Under the pieces are notes generated by a model. The model was not told the DNA's origin. It saw only the letters and a list, made by a program, of their open reading frames with translations, and did not search any database. This document shows, piece by piece, positions 48,686-56,444 of a stretch of 64,000 bases of DNA (the first letter of the stretch is position 1; every line of letters starts with the position of its first letter). Made by a program: the position numbers and the translations under genes. This DNA comes from CAIUKV01 sp041659105 (lineage in GTDB: Bacteria; Actinomycetota; Acidimicrobiia; IMCC26256; PALSA-555), in assembly GCA_041659105.1 (NCBI GenBank), contig JBAZYX010000003.1, forward strand, positions 18,960 to 82,959. The letters are read 5' to 3'.

Positions 48686-50315
48686 CCTGGGCGGGGACGT
48701 CGGGGTCGCCCGGGAAGCGCTGGTCGGCGAACACGGGCGGGACCCCGGCGATGCCCAGCTCGGCGGCCTCCTCGAGCGACTCGACCGCCCCGTGCATCGC
48801 GCCCTCGTGGGCGAACGTCCTCGGCAGGTACCTCCACACGATGACCGCCGCGACCAGGCACAGGCACGAGCCGATCGTCACCGAGAGGTGGAAGCCGTCG
48901 AGGAAGGCGCGCTCGGCCCCAGTGCGCAGCGTCGCGCCCGCTCGGCCGCCGAGGGTGTCGGCGATGCGAATGGCACCCGCGATCGACGACCCGGCCCGCT
49001 CCCGGCTGGAGAGGGGAAGGCCGCCGGTGAGCTTGCCCAGGGCGTGGGTGAACTGCGACGCGGCGATGCTGCCCATCACCGCGATCCCGAGGGCCGCGCC
49101 GAACTCCCGCGCCGCGTCGTTCATCGCGGAGCCGGCGCCGGCCCGGCGCGGCGGCACCGCCGACATGATCGCCGCGGTCATCGGTGACATCGAGAGCGCG
49201 AAGCCGGCATTGATGAAGGCGAGCGCGCCGAGGATCGCGAGGTAGGGCGTGTCGGTGCCGACCTGGCGGAAGGCGAACAGTCCGACCGTGGTGCAGAGCA
49301 TCCCGCCGGCCACGGTCTTGTTCGCGCCGAAGCGCGCGCCGAGCCGCGGCGTGAGCGGCGACACGATGACGAGCATCGCTGCCATCGGCAGGAGGCGCAC
49401 GGCCGCGCTCAGCGCGCTGTAGCCCAGGATGAGCTGGAAGTACTGCGTCATCAGGAACATGAGGCCGTACATCGACATGAAGACGAGGATCATCCCGCTG
49501 GTGCCGGTGCTGAAGGCCGGGTTGCGGAAGAACCGGATGTCGAGCATGGGCGTGTCGGTGTGCAGCTCCCACGCGGCGAACAGCGTGAGCACCACGAACG
49601 CCACGCCGAAGGCCACGAGCGTGGTGGTGCTCGTCCACCCATGGCTCGGGGCCTCGATGAGGCCGTACACCAGGGCCACGATGCCGACGATCGAGAGGAT
49701 CGCCCCGAGCGGGTCGATCTGGGCCTGCTGCGGGTCGCGCGACTTCGGGAGCAGGAACCACCCGGCCACGAACGCGAGGGTGATGATCGGGATGTTCACC
49801 AGGAACACCGCGCCGTACCAGAAGTGGCCGAGGATCAGGCCGGTGGCGACGGGGCCGATCGCACCGGCCGCGCCCACGACCGCGGCCCAGATCGCGATGG
49901 CCTTCGTGCGCTCGTTCGGTGGGAAGACGTTCACGAGGATCGACAGCGTCGACGGCATGATGAACGCGGCGCCGAGCCCCATCGCGGCGCGCGCCGCGAT
50001 GAGCTGCCAGGTCGAGTGCGACAGCGTCGCGAACACGCAGGCGGCGAGGTAGACGACGAGACCGGCCTGCAGCGCGCCCTTGCGGCCGAACCGGTCGCCC
50101 AGCGCCCCCGCGGTGAACAGCAGGCCCGCGAACACCAGCGAGTATGCGGCGATCATCCACTGGAGCTGCGACTCGGAGGCGTGCAGGTCGCGGGAGAGCG
50201 TGGGGATCGCGACGTTGAGGCTCGAGTTCCCCACGAACACGATCAGCAGGCTCAGGCAGAGGACGCCGAGGACGTACCAGCGGCGGTCGTGGACCTGCTG
50301 CGCGGTGGGGGTCAT
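48663..50315 (-). CDS. DHA2-family 14-TM multidrug exporter, copy 2
   Basis: 550 residues, paralog of 46062-47684. FVGNSSLNVAIPTLSRDLHASESQLQWMIAAYSLVFAGLLFTAGALGDRFGRKG, MGLGAAFIMPSTLSILVNVFPPNERTKAIAIWAA and SPMTAAIMSAVPPRRAGAGSAMNDAAREFGAALGIAVMG match copy 1 closely. The promoter also matches: an operator at 50346-50366 and TACCCT at 50333-50338, with the same 7-bp spacing. So this exporter was probably duplicated with its control region and is still under the TetR protein at 45463. Confidence 0.9.
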   Translation of the reverse strand: MTPTAQQVHDRRWYVLGVLCLSLLIVFVGNSSLNVAIPTLSRDLHASESQLQWMIAAYSLVFAGLLFTAGALGDRFGRKGALQAGLVVYLAACVFATLSHSTWQLIAARAAMGLGAAFIMPSTLSILVNVFPPNERTKAIAIWAAVVGAAGAIGPVATGLILGHFWYGAVFLVNIPIITLAFVAGWFLLPKSRDPQQAQIDPLGAILSIVGIVALVYGLIEAPSHGWTSTTTLVAFGVAFVVLTLFAAWELHTDTPMLDIRFFRNPAFSTGTSGMILVFMSMYGLMFLMTQYFQLILGYSALSAAVRLLPMAAMLVIVSPLTPRLGARFGANKTVAGGMLCTTVGLFAFRQVGTDTPYLAILGALAFINAGFALSMSPMTAAIMSAVPPRRAGAGSAMNDAAREFGAALGIAVMGSIAASQFTHALGKLTGGLPLSSRERAGSSIAGAIRIADTLGGRAGATLRTGAERAFLDGFHLSVTIGSCLCLVAAVIVWRYLPRTFAHEGAMHGAVESLEEAAELGIAGVPPVFADQRFPGDPDVPAQVSPSVRG

Positions 50316-50332
50316 CGGGGGGTCACTCCCCG

Positions 50333-50338
50333 AGGGTA
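50333..50338 (-). promoter_or_regulatory. -10 box TACCCT of exporter copy 2
   Basis: Seven bp beyond the operator, about 17 nt before ATG 50315. Confidence 0.5.
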
Positions 50339-50345
50339 CCGGGGA

Positions 50346-50366
50346 AAGTGGTACTCAGTTCCACTT
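50346..50366. promoter_or_regulatory. Operator of exporter copy 2
   Basis: Left half AAGTGGTACT, centre C, right half AGTTCCACTT: a palindrome with one mismatch. Its reverse complement agrees with the tetR operator at 45423-45443 at all but two or three bases. Confidence 0.82.
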
Positions 50367-50374
50367 TTGTGCCA

Positions 50375-51031
50375 TCAGCCTCGCCAGAGCGGCTCCGGCA
50401 CCTCGAAGCCCACCGGGGTGCCCCAGTGGTTCCGGTACGACACCTCGTGCACCGGGATGCGGGGGGCCACGCCCCAGCGGCCGGTGGGGTAGCCGAAGGT
50501 CACGCACGACCCGAGGTTCCAGCCCTCCTCGACCGGCACGCCGAGGATCTCCAGGACCGCCGGCAGCTCGAACACGAACGCCACCGTCCAGCACGAGCCC
50601 ACCCCCTCGGCCCGGGCCGCCAGCATCGCCGACCAGGTGGACGGGTGGATCGAGCCGCCCGTCGGGTCGCCCTGGGCGAAGCTGAAGAGCATCAGCGGGT
50701 AGTCCTCGAAGTGGTCGGCGAGGTGCTGGGCCGACCGCTGGACCCGCAGCCACTGGGCGTTGTCGGGCTCGTCGGGTGCCGCGTTCGCGACCGCGGCCCG
50801 GTCCTTGTAGACGACCTCCCACACCTGGGCCATGCAGCGCCGGTAGATCGGCGCGAGCGCGGTGAGCACGTCCTTGTCGTCGACGAGGAGGAACCGCCAC
50901 GTCTGGGTGTTGCCGCCGCTCGGGGCCCGGATCGCGGCGTCGAGGATGCGCTCCTGCACGGCCTCGGGGATCGGGTCGGGGAGCACGCGGCGCATGGCGC
51001 GGGTGGTGTAGAGGGCTTCGTAGACGTCCAT
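50375..51031 (-). CDS. Nitroreductase family protein
   Basis: 218 residues. YTTRAMRRVLPDPIPEAVQERILDAAIRAPSGGNTQTWRFLLV is the FMN-binding N-terminus of the nitroreductase family and GWNLGSCVTFGYPTGRWG the C-terminal flavin contact region. The insert DRAAVANAAPDEPDNAQWLRVQRSAQHLADHFEDYPLMLF is longer than in small nitroreductases. Uses NAD(P)H to reduce nitro, quinone or iodinated compounds. A CAGGCT box 7 nt upstream may start a leaderless message. It precedes the exporter copy 2 on the same strand but the operator between them argues for separate promoters. Confidence 0.85.
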   Translation of the reverse strand: MDVYEALYTTRAMRRVLPDPIPEAVQERILDAAIRAPSGGNTQTWRFLLVDDKDVLTALAPIYRRCMAQVWEVVYKDRAAVANAAPDEPDNAQWLRVQRSAQHLADHFEDYPLMLFSFAQGDPTGGSIHPSTWSAMLAARAEGVGSCWTVAFVFELPAVLEILGVPVEEGWNLGSCVTFGYPTGRWGVAPRIPVHEVSYRNHWGTPVGFEVPEPLWRG

Positions 51032-51091
51032 CGCCTGAAGCCTGGCACACCGAGTCGCCCCGTCGCGCGCCGGCGGGCCAGACTCCAGGAC

Positions 51092-51850
51092 ATGACCGAA
51101 CCGAGGGTGGCACTGGTGAGCGGGGGCGGGCGGGGGATCGGTGCCGCGATCTCCCTGGCCCTCGCCGGCGACGGCATGGACGTGGCGATCAACTACCGCA
51201 AGGACGAGGAGTCGGCCCGCCAGGTGGCGTCGCTCATCGAGGCCATGGGCCGGCGCGCCGGCGTGTACCAGGCGTCGGTCGACGACTACGAGGCCGACGC
51301 CCGCATGGTCGACGCCGTGCTCGCCGACTTCGGGTACGTCGACACGCTCGTCCACAGCGCCGGCATCGCGAGCCGGGGCCAGTCGGTGGTCGACACCGAC
51401 CCGGCCGAGATCGAGCGGGTCTGGCGCACCCACGCGTTCGGTGCGTTCGCGCTCGCCCAGCTCGTGGTGCCGAGCATGCGCACACGGCCGCGCGGTGACG
51501 TGGTGCTCATCTCCAGCGCGGCATCCAAGGCGATGAGCGGCAACTCGTCGCCGTACAACATGGCCAAGGCCGCGATGGAGGCGCTCGCGCACACGCTGTC
51601 CAAGGAGGAGCGCCAGCACGGGATCCACGTGAACATCGTGGCTCCGGGCCTGGTCGACACCGACATGGGCCGCCGGCTCGCCAAGGCCGTGATGGGCGCC
51701 GGCGACGACATCCACTCCATCGACGAGCGCATGCCGTTCGGGCACGTTTGCAGCCCCGAGGAGGTTGCCGACGTGGTTGCGTGGGTCGTGTCCGACGCGG
51801 CGCGCTACGTCAACAACCAGTACATCGGCGTCGACGGAGGCATGCTCTGA
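51092..51850 (+). CDS. Short-chain dehydrogenase/reductase
   Basis: 252 residues. VALVSGGGRGIGAAISLALAGDGMDVAINY gives the GxxxGxG cofactor motif and a following basic/acid choice for NADP or NAD; LVHSAGIAS is the NAG-type motif; VVLISSAASKAMSGNSSPYNMAKAAM gives catalytic Ser, Tyr and Lys. GHVCSPEEVADVVAWVVSDAARYVNNQYIGVDGGML is the classical FabG-like ending. Probably a 3-oxoacyl or alcohol dehydrogenase. ATG 51092 is preceded by CAGACT and CCAGGA. Confidence 0.88.
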   Translation: MTEPRVALVSGGGRGIGAAISLALAGDGMDVAINYRKDEESARQVASLIEAMGRRAGVYQASVDDYEADARMVDAVLADFGYVDTLVHSAGIASRGQSVVDTDPAEIERVWRTHAFGAFALAQLVVPSMRTRPRGDVVLISSAASKAMSGNSSPYNMAKAAMEALAHTLSKEERQHGIHVNIVAPGLVDTDMGRRLAKAVMGAGDDIHSIDERMPFGHVCSPEEVADVVAWVVSDAARYVNNQYIGVDGGML

Positions 51851-51866
51851 GGATGGCCCCCGGGGT

Positions 51867-52409
51867 TCAGGGACGCGCCGTGAACGCGCGGAGCGCGGCG
51901 GCGATCTGCGCGCGGACGCCGGGATCGTGGACGGTGCCGTCGTCGTCGACCATGGGCGCCGTCACCGGGACCGCGATGCACGCCGCCTCGACGATGGTCG
52001 CGTGCGCGTAGCCGAGCACGGTGCGCAGCGAGTCGTGCGCCAACGTCGCGCCGCGCGGTGACGCATTGAGCCACCCGACCGGCTTCTCGTAGATCGAGCC
52101 GGCCTCGCCGTCGCCGATGAGCCAGTCGAGCAGGTTCTTGAACGACCCCGGGAGCGCACCCGCGTACTCCGGCGTCGAGCACAGGAGCGCGTCGGCCGCC
52201 CGCAGCCGGGCGCGCAGCTCCGCGACCGCAGGGTGCCGCGGCTCGACGTCGTCGTCCTGGTTGAAGTGGGGGAGGTCGCCGAGGCCGTCGTAGAGCACGG
52301 GTGCGATGCCGGCCGGAGCCACCGCCACTGCGGTGCGCAGCACAGCCGAGGTCGTGGACCGGGCCCGCAGGCTGCCCGAGACGCAGAGGATCCGGAAGGG
52401 CTCGGTCAC
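51867..52409 (-). CDS. NADPH-dependent FMN reductase
   Basis: 180 residues, flavodoxin-like. ILCVSGSLRARSTTSAVLRTAVAVAP is the phosphate-binding GSLRxxS motif of FMN reductases, and LLCSTPEYAGALPGSFKNLLDWLIGDGEAGSIYEKPVGWLNASPRG the second flavin-binding segment. It could supply reduced flavin or act as an azo/quinone reductase. The gene starts 11 bp after the formate dehydrogenase N-terminal subunit gene, in the same operon. GTG 52409 follows GAGG. Confidence 0.83.
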   Translation of the reverse strand: MTEPFRILCVSGSLRARSTTSAVLRTAVAVAPAGIAPVLYDGLGDLPHFNQDDDVEPRHPAVAELRARLRAADALLCSTPEYAGALPGSFKNLLDWLIGDGEAGSIYEKPVGWLNASPRGATLAHDSLRTVLGYAHATIVEAACIAVPVTAPMVDDDGTVHDPGVRAQIAAALRAFTARP

Positions 52410-52420
52410 CGGCCGCGACC

Positions 52421-53242
52421 TCACGGGCGCACGTGGTCGAAGCCGAAGCGGCCCTTGATGCAGAGGTTGCCGCTGGTGACGCTGCTGGCGTGGGGGGACG
52501 TGACCTTCACGATCTGGTCGTCCTGCACGTGGAGGCTCAGCGTGCAGCCGACACCGCAGTATGCACAGATGGTGTCGGTGCGGGTCTGCACCGACTCGTC
52601 CCAGGTGCCGGCCCGGCGCATGTCGTGCTCGGTCTTGAACATGAGCGCGTCGGTGGGGCAGACCTCGATGCAGTTGCCGCAGTACACGCACGCGGACTCG
52701 GGCAGCGTCACGTCGTGCTCGGTCGAGATCGTGGAGTCGAAGCCCCGGCCCGCGATCGCGATCGCGAACGTGTGCTGCCACTGCTCGCCGCACGCGTCGA
52801 CGCACTGGTAGCACAGGATGCACTTCGAGTAGTCGCGCACGTAGAGGTCGTTGTCGACCTTCACCGGCTGGGCCACCGTCTCGGCGGCCTCGCCGAACCG
52901 GTTCGGGTCCGCGCCGTACTCGGCGTTCCACTCGGTGACGCGGTCGGTGAGCGAGAGGTCGACACTGCTCCCCAACAGCTCGAGGACCAGGCGGCGCGCG
53001 TGGCGGACGCGCTCGGAGTCGGTGAGGATCTCCATCCCCGCCTCGACTCGCCGGGAGCACGCGGGCACGAGCGTGCGGCTGCCCGCCACCTCCACCACGC
53101 AGATCCGGCAGACGTTGCGCGCGTCGATCGTGTCGCCGTAGCAGAGCGTGGGCGTGTCGATCGCCGCTGCGGTGCACGCGTCCATCACGGTCGCGTCGTC
53201 GGCGACCATCACGGCCAAGCCGTCGACCCGGACGGCGATCAC
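52421..53242 (-). CDS. Formate dehydrogenase, N-terminal iron-sulfur part (NuoG-like)
   Basis: 273 residues, all ligand clusters visible. A [2Fe-2S] ferredoxin domain uses Cys34, 45, 48 and 62; two [4Fe-4S] sites use Cys141/144/147/151 and 185/188/191/195; the molybdopterin-domain cluster uses Cys226/229/233 and Cys261. The protein stops at KGRFGFDHVRP, exactly where the fused FdsA-type subunit continues into the catalytic domain, which is encoded separately at 56445-58343. So the large subunit is split. It transfers electrons between the Mo/W site and the flavin subunit. GTG 53242 overlaps the flavin-subunit stop by GTGA. Confidence 0.9.
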   Translation of the reverse strand: MIAVRVDGLAVMVADDATVMDACTAAAIDTPTLCYGDTIDARNVCRICVVEVAGSRTLVPACSRRVEAGMEILTDSERVRHARRLVLELLGSSVDLSLTDRVTEWNAEYGADPNRFGEAAETVAQPVKVDNDLYVRDYSKCILCYQCVDACGEQWQHTFAIAIAGRGFDSTISTEHDVTLPESACVYCGNCIEVCPTDALMFKTEHDMRRAGTWDESVQTRTDTICAYCGVGCTLSLHVQDDQIVKVTSPHASSVTSGNLCIKGRFGFDHVRP

Positions 53243-54489
53243 CCGAACACCTCGAACCGGTCGATCGCGCTCTCCACCGCGTTCCACGCGGTCTGACCCA
53301 GGCCGCAGATCGACGCGTCACGCATCGCAGCACCGACGTCACGCAGCAACGCGAGGTCGTCGTCGATCGAGCCGAGCGGCGTCCCCCCGGCCAGGCGGCG
53401 CAGGGCCTCCTCCTGGCGGACCGTGCCGACCCGGCAGGGCACGCACTGCCCGCACGACTCCTCACGGAAGAACGCGGCGATCCGCAGCACGACGGCGGCG
53501 AGGTCGACGGTGTCGTCGAGGACGATCACCGCACCCGAGCCGACCGTGGCGCCGATGACCCGCGTCGCCTCGGCCGTGAGCGCGACCCCGACGTCCTCGG
53601 GCCGCACGAAGCTGCCCGCGGCTCCGCCGAGGAGCACGGCCTGGAGCTCCCGACCCGGACCGACCCCGCCGGCGACGCGCAGGAGGTCCGAGAGCGTGGT
53701 GCCCACCGGGACCTCGTAGACGCCGGGGGTGGTGACCGACCCCGACACCGCGAACAGCTTCGTCTCGCGGATCGGGCCCGCGGGGTCGAGGATGCGCAGC
53801 ACGTTGGCCAGCGTCTCGATGTTGTGCACGAGGGTGGGCGCGCCGAAGAGGCCGGACTGGACCGGGAACGGGGGCTTCGTGCGCGGCTCGCCGCGGTGGC
53901 CCTCGATCGAGTTGAAGAGGGCCGTCTCCTCGCCGCAGACGTACGCACCCGCGCCGCGGCGCAGCTCGATGCGGAAGGGGACGCCGAGCCGGCCGGCGTC
54001 GTCGCCGAGGAACCCCGCCGCCTCCGCCGCCACGATCGCGTGGGCGAGGGTGGCGCGGGCCTCGGGGTACTCGTCGCGCACGTACACGTATCCCTGGGTC
54101 GCACCCACGGCCCAGCCCGCGATCGTCATGGCCTCGATCACCGCGAACGGGTCGTGCTCGAGGAGGACGCGGTCCTTGAACGTGCCGGGCTCCGACTCGT
54201 CGGCGTCGGCGATCACGTACTTGGTCGCGCCGGGAGCCTGGGCGACGGCGTCCCACTTGCGGCCCGCGGGGAACCCGGCGCCGCCCCGGCCGGTGAGCCC
54301 GGACGCGGTGACGGCGGCCCGCACGGCGTCGTCCCCGAGGGCGCGGGCCCGGTCGAGCGCCTCGTAGCCCCCGTGGGCGCGGTAGTCGTCGAGGGAGGCG
54401 GGGTCCACCACGCCGACCCGGCGCAGCAACGTGAGGTCGTCCGGTGGCTGCGGGACCGGCGGCGGACCACTCCCGACGCCGTCGACCGT
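53239..54489 (-). CDS. Formate dehydrogenase flavoprotein part (NuoF-like), reading frame joined to NuoE part by -1 shift
   Basis: About 417 codons of the 51-kDa-type subunit. GLTGRGGAGFPAGRKWDAV and EPGTFKDRVLLEHDPFAVIEAMTIAG bind FMN and NADH, RRGAGAYVCGEETALFNSIEGHRGEPRTKPPFP is the family hallmark and EESCGQCVPCRVGT...ICGLGQTA the [4Fe-4S] site. The frame begins at TVDGVGSGPP without its own good start and continues the NuoE-like sequence after a one-base shift at about 54489. If independent, TTG 54429 or GTG 54411 would have to start it. It oxidises NADH or reduces NAD+, so the complex is NAD-linked. Confidence 0.85.
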   Translation of the reverse strand, partial: TVDGVGSGPPPVPQPPDDLTLLRRVGVVDPASLDDYRAHGGYEALDRARALGDDAVRAAVTASGLTGRGGAGFPAGRKWDAVAQAPGATKYVIADADESEPGTFKDRVLLEHDPFAVIEAMTIAGWAVGATQGYVYVRDEYPEARATLAHAIVAAEAAGFLGDDAGRLGVPFRIELRRGAGAYVCGEETALFNSIEGHRGEPRTKPPFPVQSGLFGAPTLVHNIETLANVLRILDPAGPIRETKLFAVSGSVTTPGVYEVPVGTTLSDLLRVAGGVGPGRELQAVLLGGAAGSFVRPEDVGVALTAEATRVIGATVGSGAVIVLDDTVDLAAVVLRIAAFFREESCGQCVPCRVGTVRQEEALRRLAGGTPLGSIDDDLALLRDVGAAMRDASICGLGQTAWNAVESAIDRFEVFG

Positions 54490-54833
54490 CCGCCGGCGTC
54501 GGTGTGGACGACGGCCGGTGCCTGCTCGCAGCGGCCGAGGCAGGGCGCCGCGATCACCCCGGGATCGGCGCCGCCGGGCGGGGTCGCGCCCGCCATGGCG
54601 CACACGACGTCCACGCAGACCCGCTGCAGGCGTCGCGGCCGGGGCGTGAGCGAGAACGACCCGTAGAAGGACGCGACGCCGTGCACCTCGGCCCGGCCGA
54701 GCCCGAGCCGCTCGGCGATGCCGGCGAGGGCCTCGGGGGAGCACCAGCCCTCGGCGTCGTGGGCCTCGTGCAGCGCCGGCAGCAGCAGGTCGCGCCGCGC
54801 CCGCGTCACCGGAGGACCCCACGTCTGCGTCAT
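54490..54833 (-). CDS. Formate dehydrogenase NuoE-like [2Fe-2S] part, frameshifted into NuoF-like part
   Basis: About 114 residues of thioredoxin-like NuoE/FdsG fold. CVDVVC and CLGRC supply the four [2Fe-2S] Cys in the usual Cx4C and Cx3C order. After VVHTDAGG the frame runs on as low-complexity Arg/Ser-rich sequence to a stop at 54213, deep inside the NuoF-like gene, which is implausible for a real separate gene. Shifting back one base at 54489 continues directly into TVDGVGSGPPPVPQPPDDLTLL and the NuoF domain. So a fused NuoE-NuoF subunit with one missing base is likely. TACGAT 9 nt before ATG 54833 may be the operon promoter. Confidence 0.75.
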
Positions 54834-54842
54834 GCGCGCCCG

Positions 54843-54848
54843 ATCGTA
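54843..54848 (-). promoter_or_regulatory. -10 box TACGAT before the NuoE-like gene
   Basis: Nine nt upstream of ATG 54833; candidate start of the NuoE-NuoF-NuoG-FMN reductase operon. Confidence 0.4.
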
Positions 54849-54858
54849 GGGGCGCCGC

Positions 54859-56421
54859 TCAGCCGAGGGGGCGGAGCGCGCTCTCCAGGCCGCCGAGCTG
54901 CGCGGCCACCGCGTTGATCTGGTCGACGACCGCGTTGTACTCGGCCACCAGCCCGTTGGCCGCGGCGTTCAGGCTCTGGGCCCGGCTCACGGCGGCGTTC
55001 TGGGGGCCGACCAGGGTGTTCGACTCCGCGAAGCGCCCCTGGGCGCGGAGGGCGTCGATCTGGCCCGCGAGCCGGTTCGCCTCCCCGGCTGCGCCATCCG
55101 ACTGGCTGCGCAGGTCGGCGATGCGCGCGCGCAGGTCTTCGAGCTGGGCCTTCAGGCCGTCGTACTGGCTGATGAGCCCTTCGAAGACCGAGATGTACTC
55201 GTCGTACGCGGCGAGGACCGGGCCGCGGTCCCGGAAGTACGGGGCGTAGTAGGCGTCGAGCTCGGGCGTGAGCGTGGGGACCTGGGTGGGGATCAGCGAG
55301 TGCAGCTCGTTGGGCCGGTTCGCGGGGGCCCGCAGGTCGTACTGCGCGACGATCCGCTTCAGCCGCTCGTCGGTCGTGGTCACGAAGTAGCTGCTCGTCA
55401 TCGCGTCGGCATCCGCGCGGGTGTCGGCCGGGAGTGCGTCGTACACCGCGTGCAGCATCTCGTGGGCGGCGGTGACCATGACGACCCGGGCGAGCTCGGG
55501 CCGGTTCACCGCGAGGACGTAGATGCGGCCGTCGTGGAAGCAGCCCAGGATCTGGGAGTTCGCGGCGTCGGCCGCCGGGCAGTCGGTCGCGAACGGGGTG
55601 CCGGTCTCCACCGCCGGCATCGCGCCGTAGAAGAAGGTGCGGGACCGTCCCGTCATCGCCGTCTGGGCCGCGAGGGACGCGATCTCGGCCGGGGGCCGGT
55701 AGCGGCCGGGGAGGAGCAGCTTCGGCGCGACGAGATCGGCCGATCCGGGGACGTCGGGCGTGGTGGCCGGGGGTGGCGGGGTGACGTCGGCGCCGTCGGA
55801 GGTCGCGAGCACGGACCACTCGAACCCGACCGCTCGGCAGATCGCCTGCTCGGAGAGCGACGGGCCCACCGACGACTTCCCGACGGTCTTCCCGGCCCGG
55901 GTCAGCGGCTTGGTGGCCCGGTCGATCGAGCGGTCGAGCGTTAGCAGGACCTTGCTCGTGGCCCGGGGGAACCTCGTCGTCGGCACCGTGCGCAGGTCGC
56001 CGACCTGCTCCTGCGCGGTGGCGAAGGCGTCTCCGACCGGGGCCAGGCCGTCGCGGAGGACGTCCCGGGCGGCGACGCCCTTGCGCCCCGTCGGCGCCGC
56101 GCGACCGAGCGTGCGGTCGAGGGTGGTGAGCCGGGCGCGGACGGGCGCGAGCGCGGTGCGGAACGCCTTCACCGTGGCCTTCTGGGCCGCCCGGTCGGCG
56201 GGCGGAGTCGCGGTCGCGGTCCACAGGGCCTCGTGCGCGTCGAGTGCCGCGGCCTGGAAGTCGACCATCTGCGTGCAGACGCGCGTCGTCCACGTGGCCG
56301 GGTCGGGCCCCTTCTTCGCGACCGCGGCAGCCCCGGCGGGTCCGCTCGCGGTGACGACGAGTGCGGCGGCGGTGAACCCGCCCGCGAACCAGTTGCGCAC
56401 GCGCCGCCCCCGCGGTTTCAT
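54859..56421 (-). CDS. Secreted HExxH zinc-metalloprotease-like protein with coiled coil
   Basis: 520 residues, no named family recognised. A signal peptide (residues 1-33, cleavage near PAGAAAVA) is followed by a helical domain (40-200), a Pro-rich link (DVTPPPPATTPDVP) and a domain with TAAHEMLHAVYDAL, in which His320, Glu321 and His324 form the zinc HExxH motif. CPAADAANSQILGCF has a Cys pair. The last 130 residues are a coiled coil (LKAQLEDLRARIADLRSQSDG...). It could be a surface peptidase or an inactive relative. It lies inside the formate dehydrogenase locus but TACTTT, 6 nt before ATG 56421, gives it its own leaderless promoter. Confidence 0.72.
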   Translation of the reverse strand: MKPRGRRVRNWFAGGFTAAALVVTASGPAGAAAVAKKGPDPATWTTRVCTQMVDFQAAALDAHEALWTATATPPADRAAQKATVKAFRTALAPVRARLTTLDRTLGRAAPTGRKGVAARDVLRDGLAPVGDAFATAQEQVGDLRTVPTTRFPRATSKVLLTLDRSIDRATKPLTRAGKTVGKSSVGPSLSEQAICRAVGFEWSVLATSDGADVTPPPPATTPDVPGSADLVAPKLLLPGRYRPPAEIASLAAQTAMTGRSRTFFYGAMPAVETGTPFATDCPAADAANSQILGCFHDGRIYVLAVNRPELARVVMVTAAHEMLHAVYDALPADTRADADAMTSSYFVTTTDERLKRIVAQYDLRAPANRPNELHSLIPTQVPTLTPELDAYYAPYFRDRGPVLAAYDEYISVFEGLISQYDGLKAQLEDLRARIADLRSQSDGAAGEANRLAGQIDALRAQGRFAESNTLVGPQNAAVSRAQSLNAAANGLVAEYNAVVDQINAVAAQLGGLESALRPLG

Positions 56422-56427
56422 CCGGGC

Positions 56428-56433
56428 AAAGTA
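56428..56433 (-). promoter_or_regulatory. -10 box TACTTT, leaderless
   Basis: Six nt before ATG 56421; lies in the gap after the formate dehydrogenase gene. Confidence 0.5.
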
Positions 56434-56444
56434 GCCCGATCCGC

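Noticed and set aside
54213..54489. C-terminal extension of the NuoE-like protein
   Set aside because: The reading frame there is low-complexity and overlaps the real NuoF-like coding sequence in another frame.
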